A stretch of 44,966 nucleotides of DNA, taken from contig JAFDHF010000029.1 in NCBI GenBank assembly GCA_019308905.1, forward strand, positions 1 to 44,966, in the 5' to 3' direction. Position 1 is the first letter of the stretch. Each line of letters starts with the position of its first letter. The translations under genes and the position numbers were made by a program. The notes below the pieces were generated by a model, which was not told the DNA's origin, searched no databases, and saw only the letters and a list, made by a program, of their open reading frames with translations. Of this stretch, positions 36,030-44,497 are shown one piece after another. The DNA comes from Deltaproteobacteria bacterium (GTDB taxonomy: Bacteria > Desulfobacterota > BSN033 > WVXP01).

Positions 36030-36058
36030 ATTCTTATTGAAAAAGGGAGAAAAGTCAA
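36030..36058 (-). promoter_or_regulatory. Promoter for the small protein-yqeC-xdhC operon
   Basis: On the minus strand TTGACT (36058-36053), a 17-bp spacer and AAGAAT (36035-36030) form a reasonable promoter about 65 bp upstream of the 65-aa gene. A GAGAT-TTTTCG-ATCTC inverted repeat at 36011-36026 lies just downstream of the -10 box and could be an operator. Confidence 0.5.
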
Positions 36059-36063
36059 ATAGA

Positions 36064-37032
36064 ATGGCGGAAAAAGGGAACAAGGAGATGAGAGGGTTTT
36101 TCACCGTGGCAGGCCTGATGGCATTGCTCCTGGGCGTTGGATCGGCTGTTTTCTCCGGATCCCCCTCTGTCCGGCCGTCTGCTCTGAGCGGGTCGTGGTA
36201 CCCCGCAGACAGGGGGACCCTCATGAAGGAGGTGGACGGATTTCTGAGACAGGCGTCTCCCAGCGTGGAGGGGGAGAGAGTGGTGGCCATGATCTCTCCC
36301 CATGCCGGATATGCCTATTCAGGAGCGGTCGCCGCGTGGGGTTACAGGAACCTGGCGGGCGTACCTTTTCGGCGGGTGATTATCCTGGCCCCTTCCCACT
36401 ATGTTTCCTTTGAGGGGGTATCGATTCCACGGGTTGAGTTTTACGAAACCCCGCTCGGCAGGGTGAGGGTGGACAGGAATGCCTGTGATTCTCTCCTCGC
36501 AAAATCTCCTTTCAGGACCGTCACCCAGGCTCATGAGAGGGAGCACGCCGTCGAGATCCAGCTTCCATTTCTCCAGAGAACCCTGAAGGAGTTCACTCTC
36601 GTTCCTATCGTGGTCGGCGAGCTGGAGGGGGACCAGTACCGGGTGGTGAGCGAGCAGTTGAAAACCCTCGGGGGAGCGGACATGCTTGTAATAGCCAGTT
36701 CTGATTTCACCCACTTCGGGCCGCGCTTCGGATACGTGCCCTTTGTGGACCACCTGAGAGAGAACATATCCAGACTCGATCACGGGGCCATTGATCTGAT
36801 TCTGAAAAAGGACTGGCAGGGTTTCCTGGCTTACAGGAACCGGACCGGAGCCACTATCTGTGGGTTTAGACCGATCGCCGTGCTTATTCAGATGCTTCGA
36901 CCGGATGTGATGGGGAGGCTCCTCCGGTACCGCCTGTCAGGCGATATCACAGGTGACTATGTAAACTCGGTGAGTTATGCGTCGATTGTCTTTTTCAGGG
37001 AGGATGGTGGCGGCCGGGGTGATCCTGGTTGA
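36064..37032 (+). CDS. Memo-family protein (AmmeMemoRadiSam system protein B) with N-terminal signal
   Basis: A 322-residue MEMO1-like protein: GSWYPADRGTLMKEVDGFL, MISPHAGYAYSGAVAAWGY, ILAPSHYVSFEGVSIP, REHAVEIQLPFLQ and ASSDFTHFGPRFGY. These include the histidines and aspartates of the Memo metal site. Before this domain is a hydrophobic segment (FFTVAGLMALLLGVGSAVFSGSP) that looks like a signal peptide or anchor. The AmmeMemoRadiSam radical-SAM protein and the AMMECR1 partner are not adjacent. The ATG at 36064 was chosen over a TTG at 36037; an ATG at 36088 is also possible. Function is not established. Confidence 0.85.
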   Translation: MAEKGNKEMRGFFTVAGLMALLLGVGSAVFSGSPSVRPSALSGSWYPADRGTLMKEVDGFLRQASPSVEGERVVAMISPHAGYAYSGAVAAWGYRNLAGVPFRRVIILAPSHYVSFEGVSIPRVEFYETPLGRVRVDRNACDSLLAKSPFRTVTQAHEREHAVEIQLPFLQRTLKEFTLVPIVVGELEGDQYRVVSEQLKTLGGADMLVIASSDFTHFGPRFGYVPFVDHLRENISRLDHGAIDLILKKDWQGFLAYRNRTGATICGFRPIAVLIQMLRPDVMGRLLRYRLSGDITGDYVNSVSYASIVFFREDGGGRGDPG

Positions 37033-37049
37033 ACCGGATCACCCCGGCC
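37012..37049. terminator. Perfect 14-bp hairpin between convergent genes
   Basis: GGCCGGGGTGATCC (37012-37025) pairs with GGATCACCCCGGCC (37036-37049), and the loop can pair further (GGTT-G-AACC). It overlaps the 3' end and stop codon of the Memo gene and ends 6 bp before the stop of the opposing repeat-protein gene. Neither strand has a T-tract, so it may act as a bidirectional 3'-end structure rather than a classical intrinsic terminator. Confidence 0.6.
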
Positions 37050-37055
37050 CGGGAT

Positions 37056-38135
37056 CTAGAAGGTTTCCACAAGGCTGCCGGCCCGCCATGTGTTTCTCTC
37101 CCATACGCCTCTGCCCCTGCCCCCGCTTATGCTCGACGCCTCACCGCTTGCCGTGTTGAAGGATCCCCCGGCGACTGTCGAGGCGACACCTCTGGCCGTG
37201 TTGGATTGGCCTCCCGAGACACTGGAGTAGAAGCCGACGGCCTGGTTGCCCAGGCCTCCGGAGACAGCGGCATAGTAAGCGCCCGCCCTGTTCTGCCTTC
37301 CTCCGGAGACGGTCGAACAGTAATCGCTGGCCGTGTTGCCGAGCCCGCCGGTAACTGTTGCCATGTCGCCGCTTGCCGTGTTGGACTGCCCCCCCACAAG
37401 GGCTGTGTACGATCCCCTCGCGGTATTGGCAGACCCTGCAACCAGGTTTCCACAACCCGAGTAGCGGTGTTTTGGACCCATTATCAGGTTGTGGGACCCT
37501 GAGCGGTCCTCGCCTCCGGCATCGAGGCCACTGTCGGGTTCTTCGTTGTAACCGATTATGACATTGCCCAGGCCCTGAGGGCTACCGCCGTCATCCGTAT
37601 AGCCGGAGCCGCTGCGGACATGGACGTTGACACCCGTGAAGATCACATGGGGTCCCTTGAGACCGTTGATGCTTTCGTCCTCCACCACGGTCACATAATC
37701 GGCCAGGGCGACAAGGGGTTGCACCCTTTCCAGGCTGTCCTCTGCCGAAGCCAGGCGAGAGTTCAGCTCGCCTATGGTTTTCTGCGCCAGATCAAGGGCC
37801 TCTCCGTAATCGGAGACGGCCTGCTCCGCTGTTTCGAGTTGCTTCTGGAGTTCTGCAATCCTTTGGCCGGCTCGGTCGAGGTCGGACTGGAGCACCTCCA
37901 CCGAAACCCGGAGGCTGCCCACTTGTTTCTCCAGGTCTGTGACTTTTCTCTCCAGGTCTGGATCCGACTGGAAGAGGCCCCCCGGATCCAGGGTCTGGTG
38001 CAGAATCAACCCTATGAAGCCGTAATGCCAGCAACGGCTGCGGGTGGTTATCCTCCACGGCTTGGCCCATGACTGGCTGGGTGCCGAGAGGACCGTCAAG
38101 GCCAGTATGAAGACGACAAACACTCCCTTTCTCAT
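37056..38135 (-). CDS. Secreted coiled-coil and YadA-head-like repeat protein
   Basis: A 359-residue protein beginning with a signal peptide (GVFVVFILALTVLSAPSQSWA). Residues about 60-140 form a long heptad-rich coiled coil (DLERKVTDLEKQVGSLRVSV and onward). From about residue 235 to 340 there are consecutive 15-residue repeats built on VSGGxxNxAxGxYSS, resembling trimeric-autotransporter head repeats. The ending WRAGSL resembles the usual C-terminus of this repeat family, so it is probably not truncated. No membrane anchor is visible. The ATG at 38135 has AGGAGG upstream. A trimeric surface or extracellular filament-like role is inferred. Confidence 0.8.
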   Translation of the reverse strand: MRKGVFVVFILALTVLSAPSQSWAKPWRITTRSRCWHYGFIGLILHQTLDPGGLFQSDPDLERKVTDLEKQVGSLRVSVEVLQSDLDRAGQRIAELQKQLETAEQAVSDYGEALDLAQKTIGELNSRLASAEDSLERVQPLVALADYVTVVEDESINGLKGPHVIFTGVNVHVRSGSGYTDDGGSPQGLGNVIIGYNEEPDSGLDAGGEDRSGSHNLIMGPKHRYSGCGNLVAGSANTARGSYTALVGGQSNTASGDMATVTGGLGNTASDYCSTVSGGRQNRAGAYYAAVSGGLGNQAVGFYSSVSGGQSNTARGVASTVAGGSFNTASGEASSISGGRGRGVWERNTWRAGSLVETF

Positions 38136-38341
38136 CTTCGTCTCCTCCTTCTCGCTCACTGCTCATCCCTGAATTGAGCAATGGCCGTACCAAGAACGTG
38201 GCAGAGATAATTGACCGAAAATATTGGGATCTAGGGTATCCCGAGGGGATGGCCCGAGGCTGTGGTTGCCGAAACGCATCTGGGATTACGTTCTTGAAAC
38301 AACAGGTGGGTTCTCCCGCCCCCTCCCCGGTTCGGAGCCGG

Positions 38342-38821
38342 TCATGGGGTATGAGAGAAGAGAATCAGGATCAACTGGGCGGAGATGGTAAGGGCCTGAA
38401 GCAGAACGACAGCGCCGATGGCCAGTTGTGCCACAGGGAAGTTCTTGTGGATGAACAGAAAAAGGGTGCACACCGAGGCGAGGGCAAAGGCTGCAAGGAT
38501 GAAGGTTTCGGCCCCCATATCGCGGATGATTCTGAGGGGGAGATTGTTGACCCCTTCGAGGGCACGGAGCGTGTAAAAGGCGAGAAGACCATCCAGGGCA
38601 TTGAGAAGGATGATCAGCATGAAAAGAACGAAAGGCCACCACCCGTACCGGTCGACGTAGTATCCCCCCCGGCGGTCCTCCTCTCGACGGGCCTTGAACC
38701 GTCTTCCCCTGAAGAAGCTCTGTCTGCTGAGCATCGGGGTGGGCCTATGGCGGCGGTCCTTTCCACGCCGTCTCTCCACCAGCCCTTGTTCTGTTGTTTC
38801 CCCCTGCAGATCGGATTTCAA
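38342..38821 (-). CDS. DUF5658-like small membrane protein
   Basis: A 159-residue protein with ERRRGKDRR at residues 16-24, a second basic block (RREEDRR), then three hydrophobic helices at about 61-83, 105-124 and 130-155. The first helix contains LLNALDGLLAFYTL. This layout matches DUF5658 proteins. The TTG at 38821 was chosen because ATAGGAGGAACATC sits directly upstream; the open frame continues further 5' but overlaps the transporter operon. Function unknown. It lies 125 bp downstream of the nucleoside-type permease gene and may be cotranscribed with it. Confidence 0.7.
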   Translation of the reverse strand: MKSDLQGETTEQGLVERRRGKDRRHRPTPMLSRQSFFRGRRFKARREEDRRGGYYVDRYGWWPFVLFMLIILLNALDGLLAFYTLRALEGVNNLPLRIIRDMGAETFILAAFALASVCTLFLFIHKNFPVAQLAIGAVVLLQALTISAQLILILFSHTP

Positions 38822-38946
38822 GATGTTCCTCCTATAACACCAGAAAGGGGAAAGAGCAAGCCCCGGAGAGACATCGTCTGCTTCAAGAGGCTCCAGCGGC
38901 TTCACTCGCCTTCGCATGGATGCCCCGCGGCTTGCCATGGGGAGCT

Positions 38947-39876
38947 TCACTGCTCCCTTTCGAAGGGGACCCCCAGGGCTGCAGGGGCTCCGACTCTTTT
39001 CCTGGCTGCCTCCCACCGGGTGATCAGTACCAGCACGCCGATGGTAAACAGGTACGGGAGCATTCTCAACGCGTAGCTCGGGACAAGGGTGAGGCCGGCC
39101 GCCTGGCAATAGAACTGGAAAGCGTTGATAAAGCCGAAAAGGAGCGCTCCTGCCACGGCCTTCAGGGGATCCCACATGGCGAATATCACAAGGGCGATGG
39201 CGATCCATCCCTGCCCCCCTGTCATCTGCTCTTTCCAACCAGGGGTGTAGGCCAGGGAGAGATAGGCTCCTCCAAACCCGGCAAGGGATCCGCCCAGGGA
39301 GGTGTAGAGGTATCGGAGACCTGAAGCATTGATTCCCACCGTGTCGGCAGCCGAGGGATTCTCCCCCACGGCCCTCAGCTCGAGGCCGTAGCGGGTCTTG
39401 TACAAGAAGAGATACGCTCCGGGGACGAGCAGATAAGCCGGATAGACAAGGGCGGGGTGATTGAAGAGGATCTCACCCACGATGGGGATCCTGTCCAGGG
39501 GGAAGAGGGCCCAGGCGTCGAATTTCAAGGAGACCTTTCCGATGAGCGGTCTACCGAGAAAACTACTCAGGCCGATGCCGAAAAGGGTCAGGGCGAGACC
39601 GGAGACCACCTGGTTCACCCTGAGGGTGATGGAGAAGAAACCGTGGATAAGGGCAAAAACTCCGCCCACCAACATGGCGGCTACCACTCCGGCCCAAAGA
39701 GAGTGAAGGGACTGGGTGGTTGCGACGGCCGTCAGGGCTCCCATGAGCATCATTCCCTCGACTCCAAGGTTGAGAATGCCTGAGCGTTCTGTGAATATTT
39801 CGCCGAGAGTGGCGTAGAGGACGGCCATCGAAGAGGTGATGGTGACCTTTGCGATAAAGAGCGCTCCGGATTCCAT
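38947..39876 (-). CDS. BMP/nucleoside-type ABC importer permease 2 (YufQ-like)
   Basis: A 309-residue BPD_transp_2-family permease. It has TLGEIFTERSGILNLGVEGMMLMGALTAV near the N-terminus, and LRVNQVVSGLALTLFGIGLSSF and GENPSAADTVGINASGLRY as family marks. It pairs with the permease encoded 3 bp upstream. Confidence 0.9.
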   Translation of the reverse strand: MESGALFIAKVTITSSMAVLYATLGEIFTERSGILNLGVEGMMLMGALTAVATTQSLHSLWAGVVAAMLVGGVFALIHGFFSITLRVNQVVSGLALTLFGIGLSSFLGRPLIGKVSLKFDAWALFPLDRIPIVGEILFNHPALVYPAYLLVPGAYLFLYKTRYGLELRAVGENPSAADTVGINASGLRYLYTSLGGSLAGFGGAYLSLAYTPGWKEQMTGGQGWIAIALVIFAMWDPLKAVAGALLFGFINAFQFYCQAAGLTLVPSYALRMLPYLFTIGVLVLITRWEAARKRVGAPAALGVPFEREQ

Positions 39877-39879
39877 GGC

Positions 39880-41028
39880 TCACCCGGACCTTCCCGATCT
39901 CGATTTCCCGCTCTCAGACGTGCCGTCCACCTGGCTCAACCCGGATCTCCGATCCCCGCTCTGGGGCGGTTCTTTTTCTATGTGAAGCCGATAATCGTGA
40001 AAGACCTGGCCGCCCAGGACACAGAAGAGGATCGCCCCTTCCAGGGTAAGGCTTATAGCCGAGGGAACATGCATGCTGATCTGAATCTGGTCTCCCCCAA
40101 CCATGAGACCCCCGAGAAGGACCGAAACCAGTACGATCGACTCCGGTCGGAGCCGTGCCAGCCAAGCCACCACGATGCCCACATAACCGTTGCCTACGGC
40201 CAGCCCCTGCTGGAGCCGATAGTGAATGCCGGCCGTCTCTCCGATCCCGGCCAGGCCGGCCAGGCCGCCGCTGATCAGCATGACCCAAAGGATATTCCGA
40301 GGGATGTTCATCCCGGCATATCGGGCGGCCCTAAGACTGGCTCCAACCACCCTGATCTCGTAACCCCACCGTGTATAGGCCAGGACGAACCAGATCGAAG
40401 CGGCTGCCACAAGGCCGATGGGCAGGCCCAGATGGATTCGGGTCCCGAAGAAACGGGGGAACCAGGCTGCCTCCGCAAACATGGCTGTTCCCGGGAAACC
40501 CCGTCCTGCAGGGTCGCGCCATGGCCCGAAGTACAGGTGTTCCAGCCACAGGATCGCCACGTAGTTGAGCATCAGGGAGGTGATGATCTCGTTGACCTCA
40601 AACCTGGCTCTGAGAAAACCGGGGATGAGGCCCCAGAAGGCACCTCCTGCAAAGCCCGCGAGAATCATGGCGGGTATAACCAGGGAGGAAGGGATGTGCG
40701 GAGAGAGAAACAGGGCCACTCCGGCCCCTGCGACTGCTCCCATGACGAGTTGACCTTCGGCCCCGATATTCCAGATCAGCATCTTTCCAGCCACCGCAAC
40801 CGAAAGGCCGCAGAGGATCAGGGGGGTGGCGCGGACGAGCACTTCCGAGAAATTGTAGAGACTCCCAAAGGCACCCGCCACCATCTCCAGGTAGGCCCGA
40901 GCAGGATTGACCCCGATCCAGAGAAAGAGAAAGACTCCGAGGACCAGGGCCACCAGGATCGACGCAGGCGTGATAAAGTACCTGGGCCACGGCAAGGGAC
41001 TCAGTCGCTTTCTGAGGGTGATTCTCAT
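39880..41028 (-). CDS. BMP/nucleoside-type ABC importer permease 1 (YufP-like)
   Basis: A 382-residue BPD_transp_2 permease. It carries TPLILCGLSVAVAGKMLIWNIGAEGQLVMGA, FEVNEIITSLMLNYVAI and VGASLRAARYAGMNIPR, typical of YufP-like nucleoside permeases. It overlaps the ATPase gene by 4 bp. A hydrophilic tail rich in S, G and R follows the last helix. Confidence 0.9.
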   Translation of the reverse strand: MRITLRKRLSPLPWPRYFITPASILVALVLGVFLFLWIGVNPARAYLEMVAGAFGSLYNFSEVLVRATPLILCGLSVAVAGKMLIWNIGAEGQLVMGAVAGAGVALFLSPHIPSSLVIPAMILAGFAGGAFWGLIPGFLRARFEVNEIITSLMLNYVAILWLEHLYFGPWRDPAGRGFPGTAMFAEAAWFPRFFGTRIHLGLPIGLVAAASIWFVLAYTRWGYEIRVVGASLRAARYAGMNIPRNILWVMLISGGLAGLAGIGETAGIHYRLQQGLAVGNGYVGIVVAWLARLRPESIVLVSVLLGGLMVGGDQIQISMHVPSAISLTLEGAILFCVLGGQVFHDYRLHIEKEPPQSGDRRSGLSQVDGTSESGKSRSGRSG

Positions 41029-42554
41029 CTTCTCTTTCTCACTCCCGCCATGAGAGGCCCTATATCATCCAGGTCCGCCTCGTCACGGCAGGAGACGGTA
41101 TCCATGGCCTCTCCCCTGAAGATGACAAGGATTCTATCGGCCAGCGACAGAACCTCCCTCAGATCACCGGAGACCAAGAGGATGCCTCCCCGCCGTCTCT
41201 GGTCCAAAAGGGCTCGCCATACCTCCTCCGTAGCGCGGATGTCGAGCCCCCTGGTCGGCTGCTCGGCTATGAGGAGAAACGGTTCTCTGGAAAACTCCCG
41301 TGCGAGAATGAGCTTCTGGAGATTTCCTCCCGACAACTGCCGGGCCTTCATGGAGAGGGTGGGAGCCGCAATCTCAAACCTGGAGATCACGTCCTCTGCG
41401 TGTTGCCTCAGGGCTTTCCAACCGAAGAGCAGACCCCTGGAGAAGCGGTCCCGCTGGGTAAGGGCGAAATTCTCAAGAAGGCTCATGTCGGGGATGCTTC
41501 CCCGGCCGGTCCGATCCTCCGGGACATAGGCCACCCTGTCGAGGCGGCCGACCATGTCCCGGCCTTCCAACAGGACCCGTCCCCTCTCTATGGGCCGGAG
41601 TCCGACGAGAGCCTCTACGAGCTCCCGCTGGCCGTTTCCTGCCACCCCCAGCACGGCAAAGATCTCTCCCACCTTGACCTGGAAGGAGATATCCTTTACG
41701 GCGAGTTCCCCTCTGTCACCCCTCACAGAGAGACCCTGAACATCGAGGAGGACGCGGTCGGCCTTGACCGACTTCTTGCCCACCTCCAGAATGACCTCCC
41801 GGCCGACCATCATGCGGGCCAGTTCGGTGCTCACCACACCGTCCTTTTCTCTCACCTTCTCGGGCCTGACAGTGGTCATGACCTTGCCCCTTCGGAGGAC
41901 GGTAATGTAGTCGGAGACCTCGAGAACCTCTTCGAGTTTGTGGGTAATAAAGACGACGGATCTCCCCTCCTGCTTCATCCGCCTCATGGTGGCAAAGAGC
42001 CTTTCTATCTCCTGAGGCGCAAGCACGGCGGTAGGTTCATCCATTATGAGGATCCTCACCTTCCGGAAAAGCATGCGCAGGATCTCAACCCGCTGCTGCT
42101 CGCCAACGGACAACTCCCAGATCCGTGCACGGCCGTCGATGGCGAGGCCGTATCTCTGGGAAAGCTCCGCCACCCGTTTTTGCAGGAGGTCCATGCTGAG
42201 CCTGGCGGGTCCAGGCATACCGAGGACGATGTTCTCTGCTACCGTGAAGTTGCGGACAAGCTGGAAGTGCTGGTGGATCATGCCGATGCCGTGATCCAGA
42301 GCATCCCTGGGAGAGTGGAAGAGGACCCTCCGGCCATCTACGAGGATCTCCCCAGCGTCGGGCCTGTAAAAGCCCGAAAGGATGTTCATAAGGGTGGTCT
42401 TGCCCGCGCCGTTCTCACCGAGCAGACTGTGGATCTCTCCTTTCAGGATCCGGAAATCAACGGCGTCGTTGGCCACGACGCCCGGGAATCTCTTGACAAT
42501 CCCCTTCATGAGGATGGCCGGTGGGCTCTCTGGAGAAGTGTCAGGCATCTCCAA
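41025..42554 (-). CDS. BMP/nucleoside-type ABC importer ATPase (two ABC domains)
   Basis: A 509-residue duplicated ATPase. Domain 1 has Walker A (GENGAGKTTLMNIL), signature (LSVGEQQRVEILRML) and Walker B (ILIMDEPTAVL). Domain 2 has the degenerate P-loop typical of this family (GVAGNGQRELVEAL) and the signature LSGGNLQKLILAREF. It energises import by the two permeases. Its start lies within the end of the phosphoribosyltransferase gene (14-bp overlap). Confidence 0.93.
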   Translation of the reverse strand: MEMPDTSPESPPAILMKGIVKRFPGVVANDAVDFRILKGEIHSLLGENGAGKTTLMNILSGFYRPDAGEILVDGRRVLFHSPRDALDHGIGMIHQHFQLVRNFTVAENIVLGMPGPARLSMDLLQKRVAELSQRYGLAIDGRARIWELSVGEQQRVEILRMLFRKVRILIMDEPTAVLAPQEIERLFATMRRMKQEGRSVVFITHKLEEVLEVSDYITVLRRGKVMTTVRPEKVREKDGVVSTELARMMVGREVILEVGKKSVKADRVLLDVQGLSVRGDRGELAVKDISFQVKVGEIFAVLGVAGNGQRELVEALVGLRPIERGRVLLEGRDMVGRLDRVAYVPEDRTGRGSIPDMSLLENFALTQRDRFSRGLLFGWKALRQHAEDVISRFEIAAPTLSMKARQLSGGNLQKLILAREFSREPFLLIAEQPTRGLDIRATEEVWRALLDQRRRGGILLVSGDLREVLSLADRILVIFRGEAMDTVSCRDEADLDDIGPLMAGVRKRR

Positions 42555-43239
42555 CCCCGGATTCGTCGGCCAGGAACTGGGGAGCGGGAAGGTTGCCCAG
42601 CCAATCGATCTTGTAGGAGAGGCCCTTGTAAAGGGGTTTCATCTCGCCTTCACGGGCCACGCAGAAGATGCCCAGGATCCTCAAAACCTCCTTGTCCAGT
42701 GATTTCCTCTCCGCGATCTCGTCCAGGATTGTGGCCAGGGCGGCGATCGTACCCCCTGTGCTGACCACGTCATCAATGATCACTACCCCGTTCCTGGCAG
42801 CGCTCAGCAGGTTGAAGTCCCGCTCGTATATGACGAGATACTTGTCTCCGCTCGTGACAGAACCCCCTCCGACCTGTATGGAGGGCCGTCTTCTACCTAC
42901 TTCGATCTCCATGTGAGGCTTCTTCCGGTTGTAAGCCACGGCCATGATGGGCAAACCGAGTTCCTCACAGACGACCTGGCTCAGCTGGAGAGACTTCTCG
43001 ACGGCCGTAAGGAAGACAACGCCCTCGAGATTGCCGATCTTCTCTCGAATTCTCTGAGCCAGGGCGCGGCCGAAGATGCGGTTCCATTCGATCATCCCCA
43101 CCAGATTGAGGGAGGCGATCTTCATGAAGCCCCCGGCGGCGCGGAGCAGGACGTAAGGGAGTTCTGCTTTGAAGCCGAGATCAGGGATTTCAAAGAGATA
43201 CTTCTCCCCTGTCTCGAGAGAGCTCAAAGGAATTTCCAT
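42541..43239 (-). CDS. Purine-type phosphoribosyltransferase
   Basis: A 232-residue type I phosphoribosyltransferase. The PRPP-binding motif is VVIIDDVVSTGGTIAAL, and an upstream hydrophobic block GVVFLTAVEKSLQLSQVV corresponds to the pyrophosphate-loop region. Overall it resembles adenine/xanthine phosphoribosyltransferase-like proteins. Start at the ATG at 43239, preceded by GGGAGGAGAGTC; the frame remains open upstream but has no signal. It sits between the binding-protein and ATPase genes of the importer. The simplest reading is capture of an imported nucleobase as the nucleotide. The base is not predictable. Confidence 0.82.
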   Translation of the reverse strand: MEIPLSSLETGEKYLFEIPDLGFKAELPYVLLRAAGGFMKIASLNLVGMIEWNRIFGRALAQRIREKIGNLEGVVFLTAVEKSLQLSQVVCEELGLPIMAVAYNRKKPHMEIEVGRRRPSIQVGGGSVTSGDKYLVIYERDFNLLSAARNGVVIIDDVVSTGGTIAALATILDEIAERKSLDKEVLRILGIFCVAREGEMKPLYKGLSYKIDWLGNLPAPQFLADESGVGDA

Positions 43240-43292
43240 GACTCTCCTCCCAATTTGAGAAAGCTGCGACCGTCCTGGAAATCGCAGTACAT

Positions 43293-43337
43293 TGGCAGAA
43301 GGCTCCGGAGGTGCTGCGCCTCCGGAGCCTTCTGCCA
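43293..43337 (-). promoter_or_regulatory. 19-bp perfect hairpin downstream of the binding-protein gene
   Basis: TGGCAGAAGGCTCCGGAGG at 43293-43311 and its exact complement at 43319-43337 enclose a 7-base loop. It lies between the BMP-family gene stop (43365) and the phosphoribosyltransferase start (43239). No T-tract follows on the minus strand. It is best read as a 3' stabilising or processing element that raises binding-protein mRNA over the rest of the operon. Confidence 0.7.
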
Positions 43338-43364
43338 GGGATCCCCTCAAAAAAGGGGGGGTCT

Positions 43365-44456
43365 CTAATCCGGTATCTGCCCGGATACGCCTTCCACGAG
43401 CCATCTCATGGTGAGCAGGTCTCCGTCGGCCGCCTTTTGGCCGGAGTGAATAACCTCTTTACCGGACTGATCCCTGAGAGGTCCCGCAAAGATGTTGTCC
43501 ACTCCCTCCTTAAGGAGTGTCTTCTCGGCCAGGACCTTCTCTCTCACCTTCTGGGGTACGGAGGGGTGGAAGGGAGAGAGTTTGATGCCGTCTCTCTCGA
43601 ATCCCCACCAGACCTCGGCAGGCCGCCAGGTACCCGCCATGACCCGTTTGACGGCGTCTACGTAGTAGACCCCCCAGTTCCACTCGGTGGATACGAGGGC
43701 GCATGGAGCCTGGGAACTCACATCGATGCCGTATCCGATGGCGGGAACGCCCTTTCTGCATGCCGCCACACTCGACTCCGGGGTGTCGGCCATCTGCCGA
43801 ATCAGGTCGTGGCCTCGGCCTGCCAGGGTTTCCGCCAGGAGAGTCTCGTTTGTAGCATCGCGCCAGCTCTTCAGCCAGACCACCGTGTTGACCTTCTTGG
43901 GATCATGGGGTATGCCCGCCTCTTTCAGCCCTTTAAGGAGCCCGATGGTAAAGGCGTTGATGCCCCGAATCGGTTCCGGGATAGGGTTGGTGGCCACGGT
44001 TCCCACGTTCTTGTACCCCATCAGTCCGGCCATGTAGCCCGCCAGGTATTCAGCCTGGTACATGCGCACGAAGTAGTTGCCCATGTTCTTGTCGTTCTTC
44101 TTGTATCCGGAGCAGTGCTCGAAGACCACGTTGGGGAAGTCCCTTGCCACTATGAGGCATGGATCCATGTGTTCAAAGGTAGTGGCGAAGATGATGTTGT
44201 ATCCTGCTTTGGCGTATCCCCGCAGGACCTGCTCGGCATTGGCGGCCAGCACCTTCTCGGTGTAGGAGACTTCTATCTTGTCACCCAACTGCTTCTTGAG
44301 GTACTCGATACCCCGGTAGTGAGCCGTAGTCCATCCCATGTCGTCGATGGTCCAGAGCAGGGCAAAAGCCACCTTGGTTTTGGCAAACCCAGGCTGCCCC
44401 AGCACCAAACCGATGCACACAATCACAAAGAGAAACAAAACCAGTCTTCTAGCCAT
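43365..44456 (-). CDS. BMP-family ABC substrate-binding protein (PnrA-like)
   Basis: A 363-residue basic-membrane-protein/PnrA-like periplasmic receptor. A signal peptide (LVLFLFVIVCIGLVLGQPGFA) is followed by TKVAFALLWTIDDMGWTTAHYRGIEYLKKQLG. Later segments are IIFATTFEHMDPCLIVARDFP, YQAEYLAGYMAGLMGYKNVG and DLIRQMADTPES. PnrA-like proteins bind purine nucleosides or related ligands. The ATG at 44456 follows AAAGGGGGATTGCTT and is preferred to a TTG two codons upstream. It is the first gene of the importer operon. Confidence 0.92.
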   Translation of the reverse strand: MARRLVLFLFVIVCIGLVLGQPGFAKTKVAFALLWTIDDMGWTTAHYRGIEYLKKQLGDKIEVSYTEKVLAANAEQVLRGYAKAGYNIIFATTFEHMDPCLIVARDFPNVVFEHCSGYKKNDKNMGNYFVRMYQAEYLAGYMAGLMGYKNVGTVATNPIPEPIRGINAFTIGLLKGLKEAGIPHDPKKVNTVVWLKSWRDATNETLLAETLAGRGHDLIRQMADTPESSVAACRKGVPAIGYGIDVSSQAPCALVSTEWNWGVYYVDAVKRVMAGTWRPAEVWWGFERDGIKLSPFHPSVPQKVREKVLAEKTLLKEGVDNIFAGPLRDQSGKEVIHSGQKAADGDLLTMRWLVEGVSGQIPD

Positions 44457-44497
44457 AAGCAATCCCCCTTTCAGACATACGATCCCTGATAGCCTTG

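Noticed and set aside
39982-41529. Long plus-strand open frame (515 codons) opposite the permease and ATPase genes
   Set aside because: Low-complexity hydrophilic translation with no start signal; the minus-strand genes have strong family motifs.
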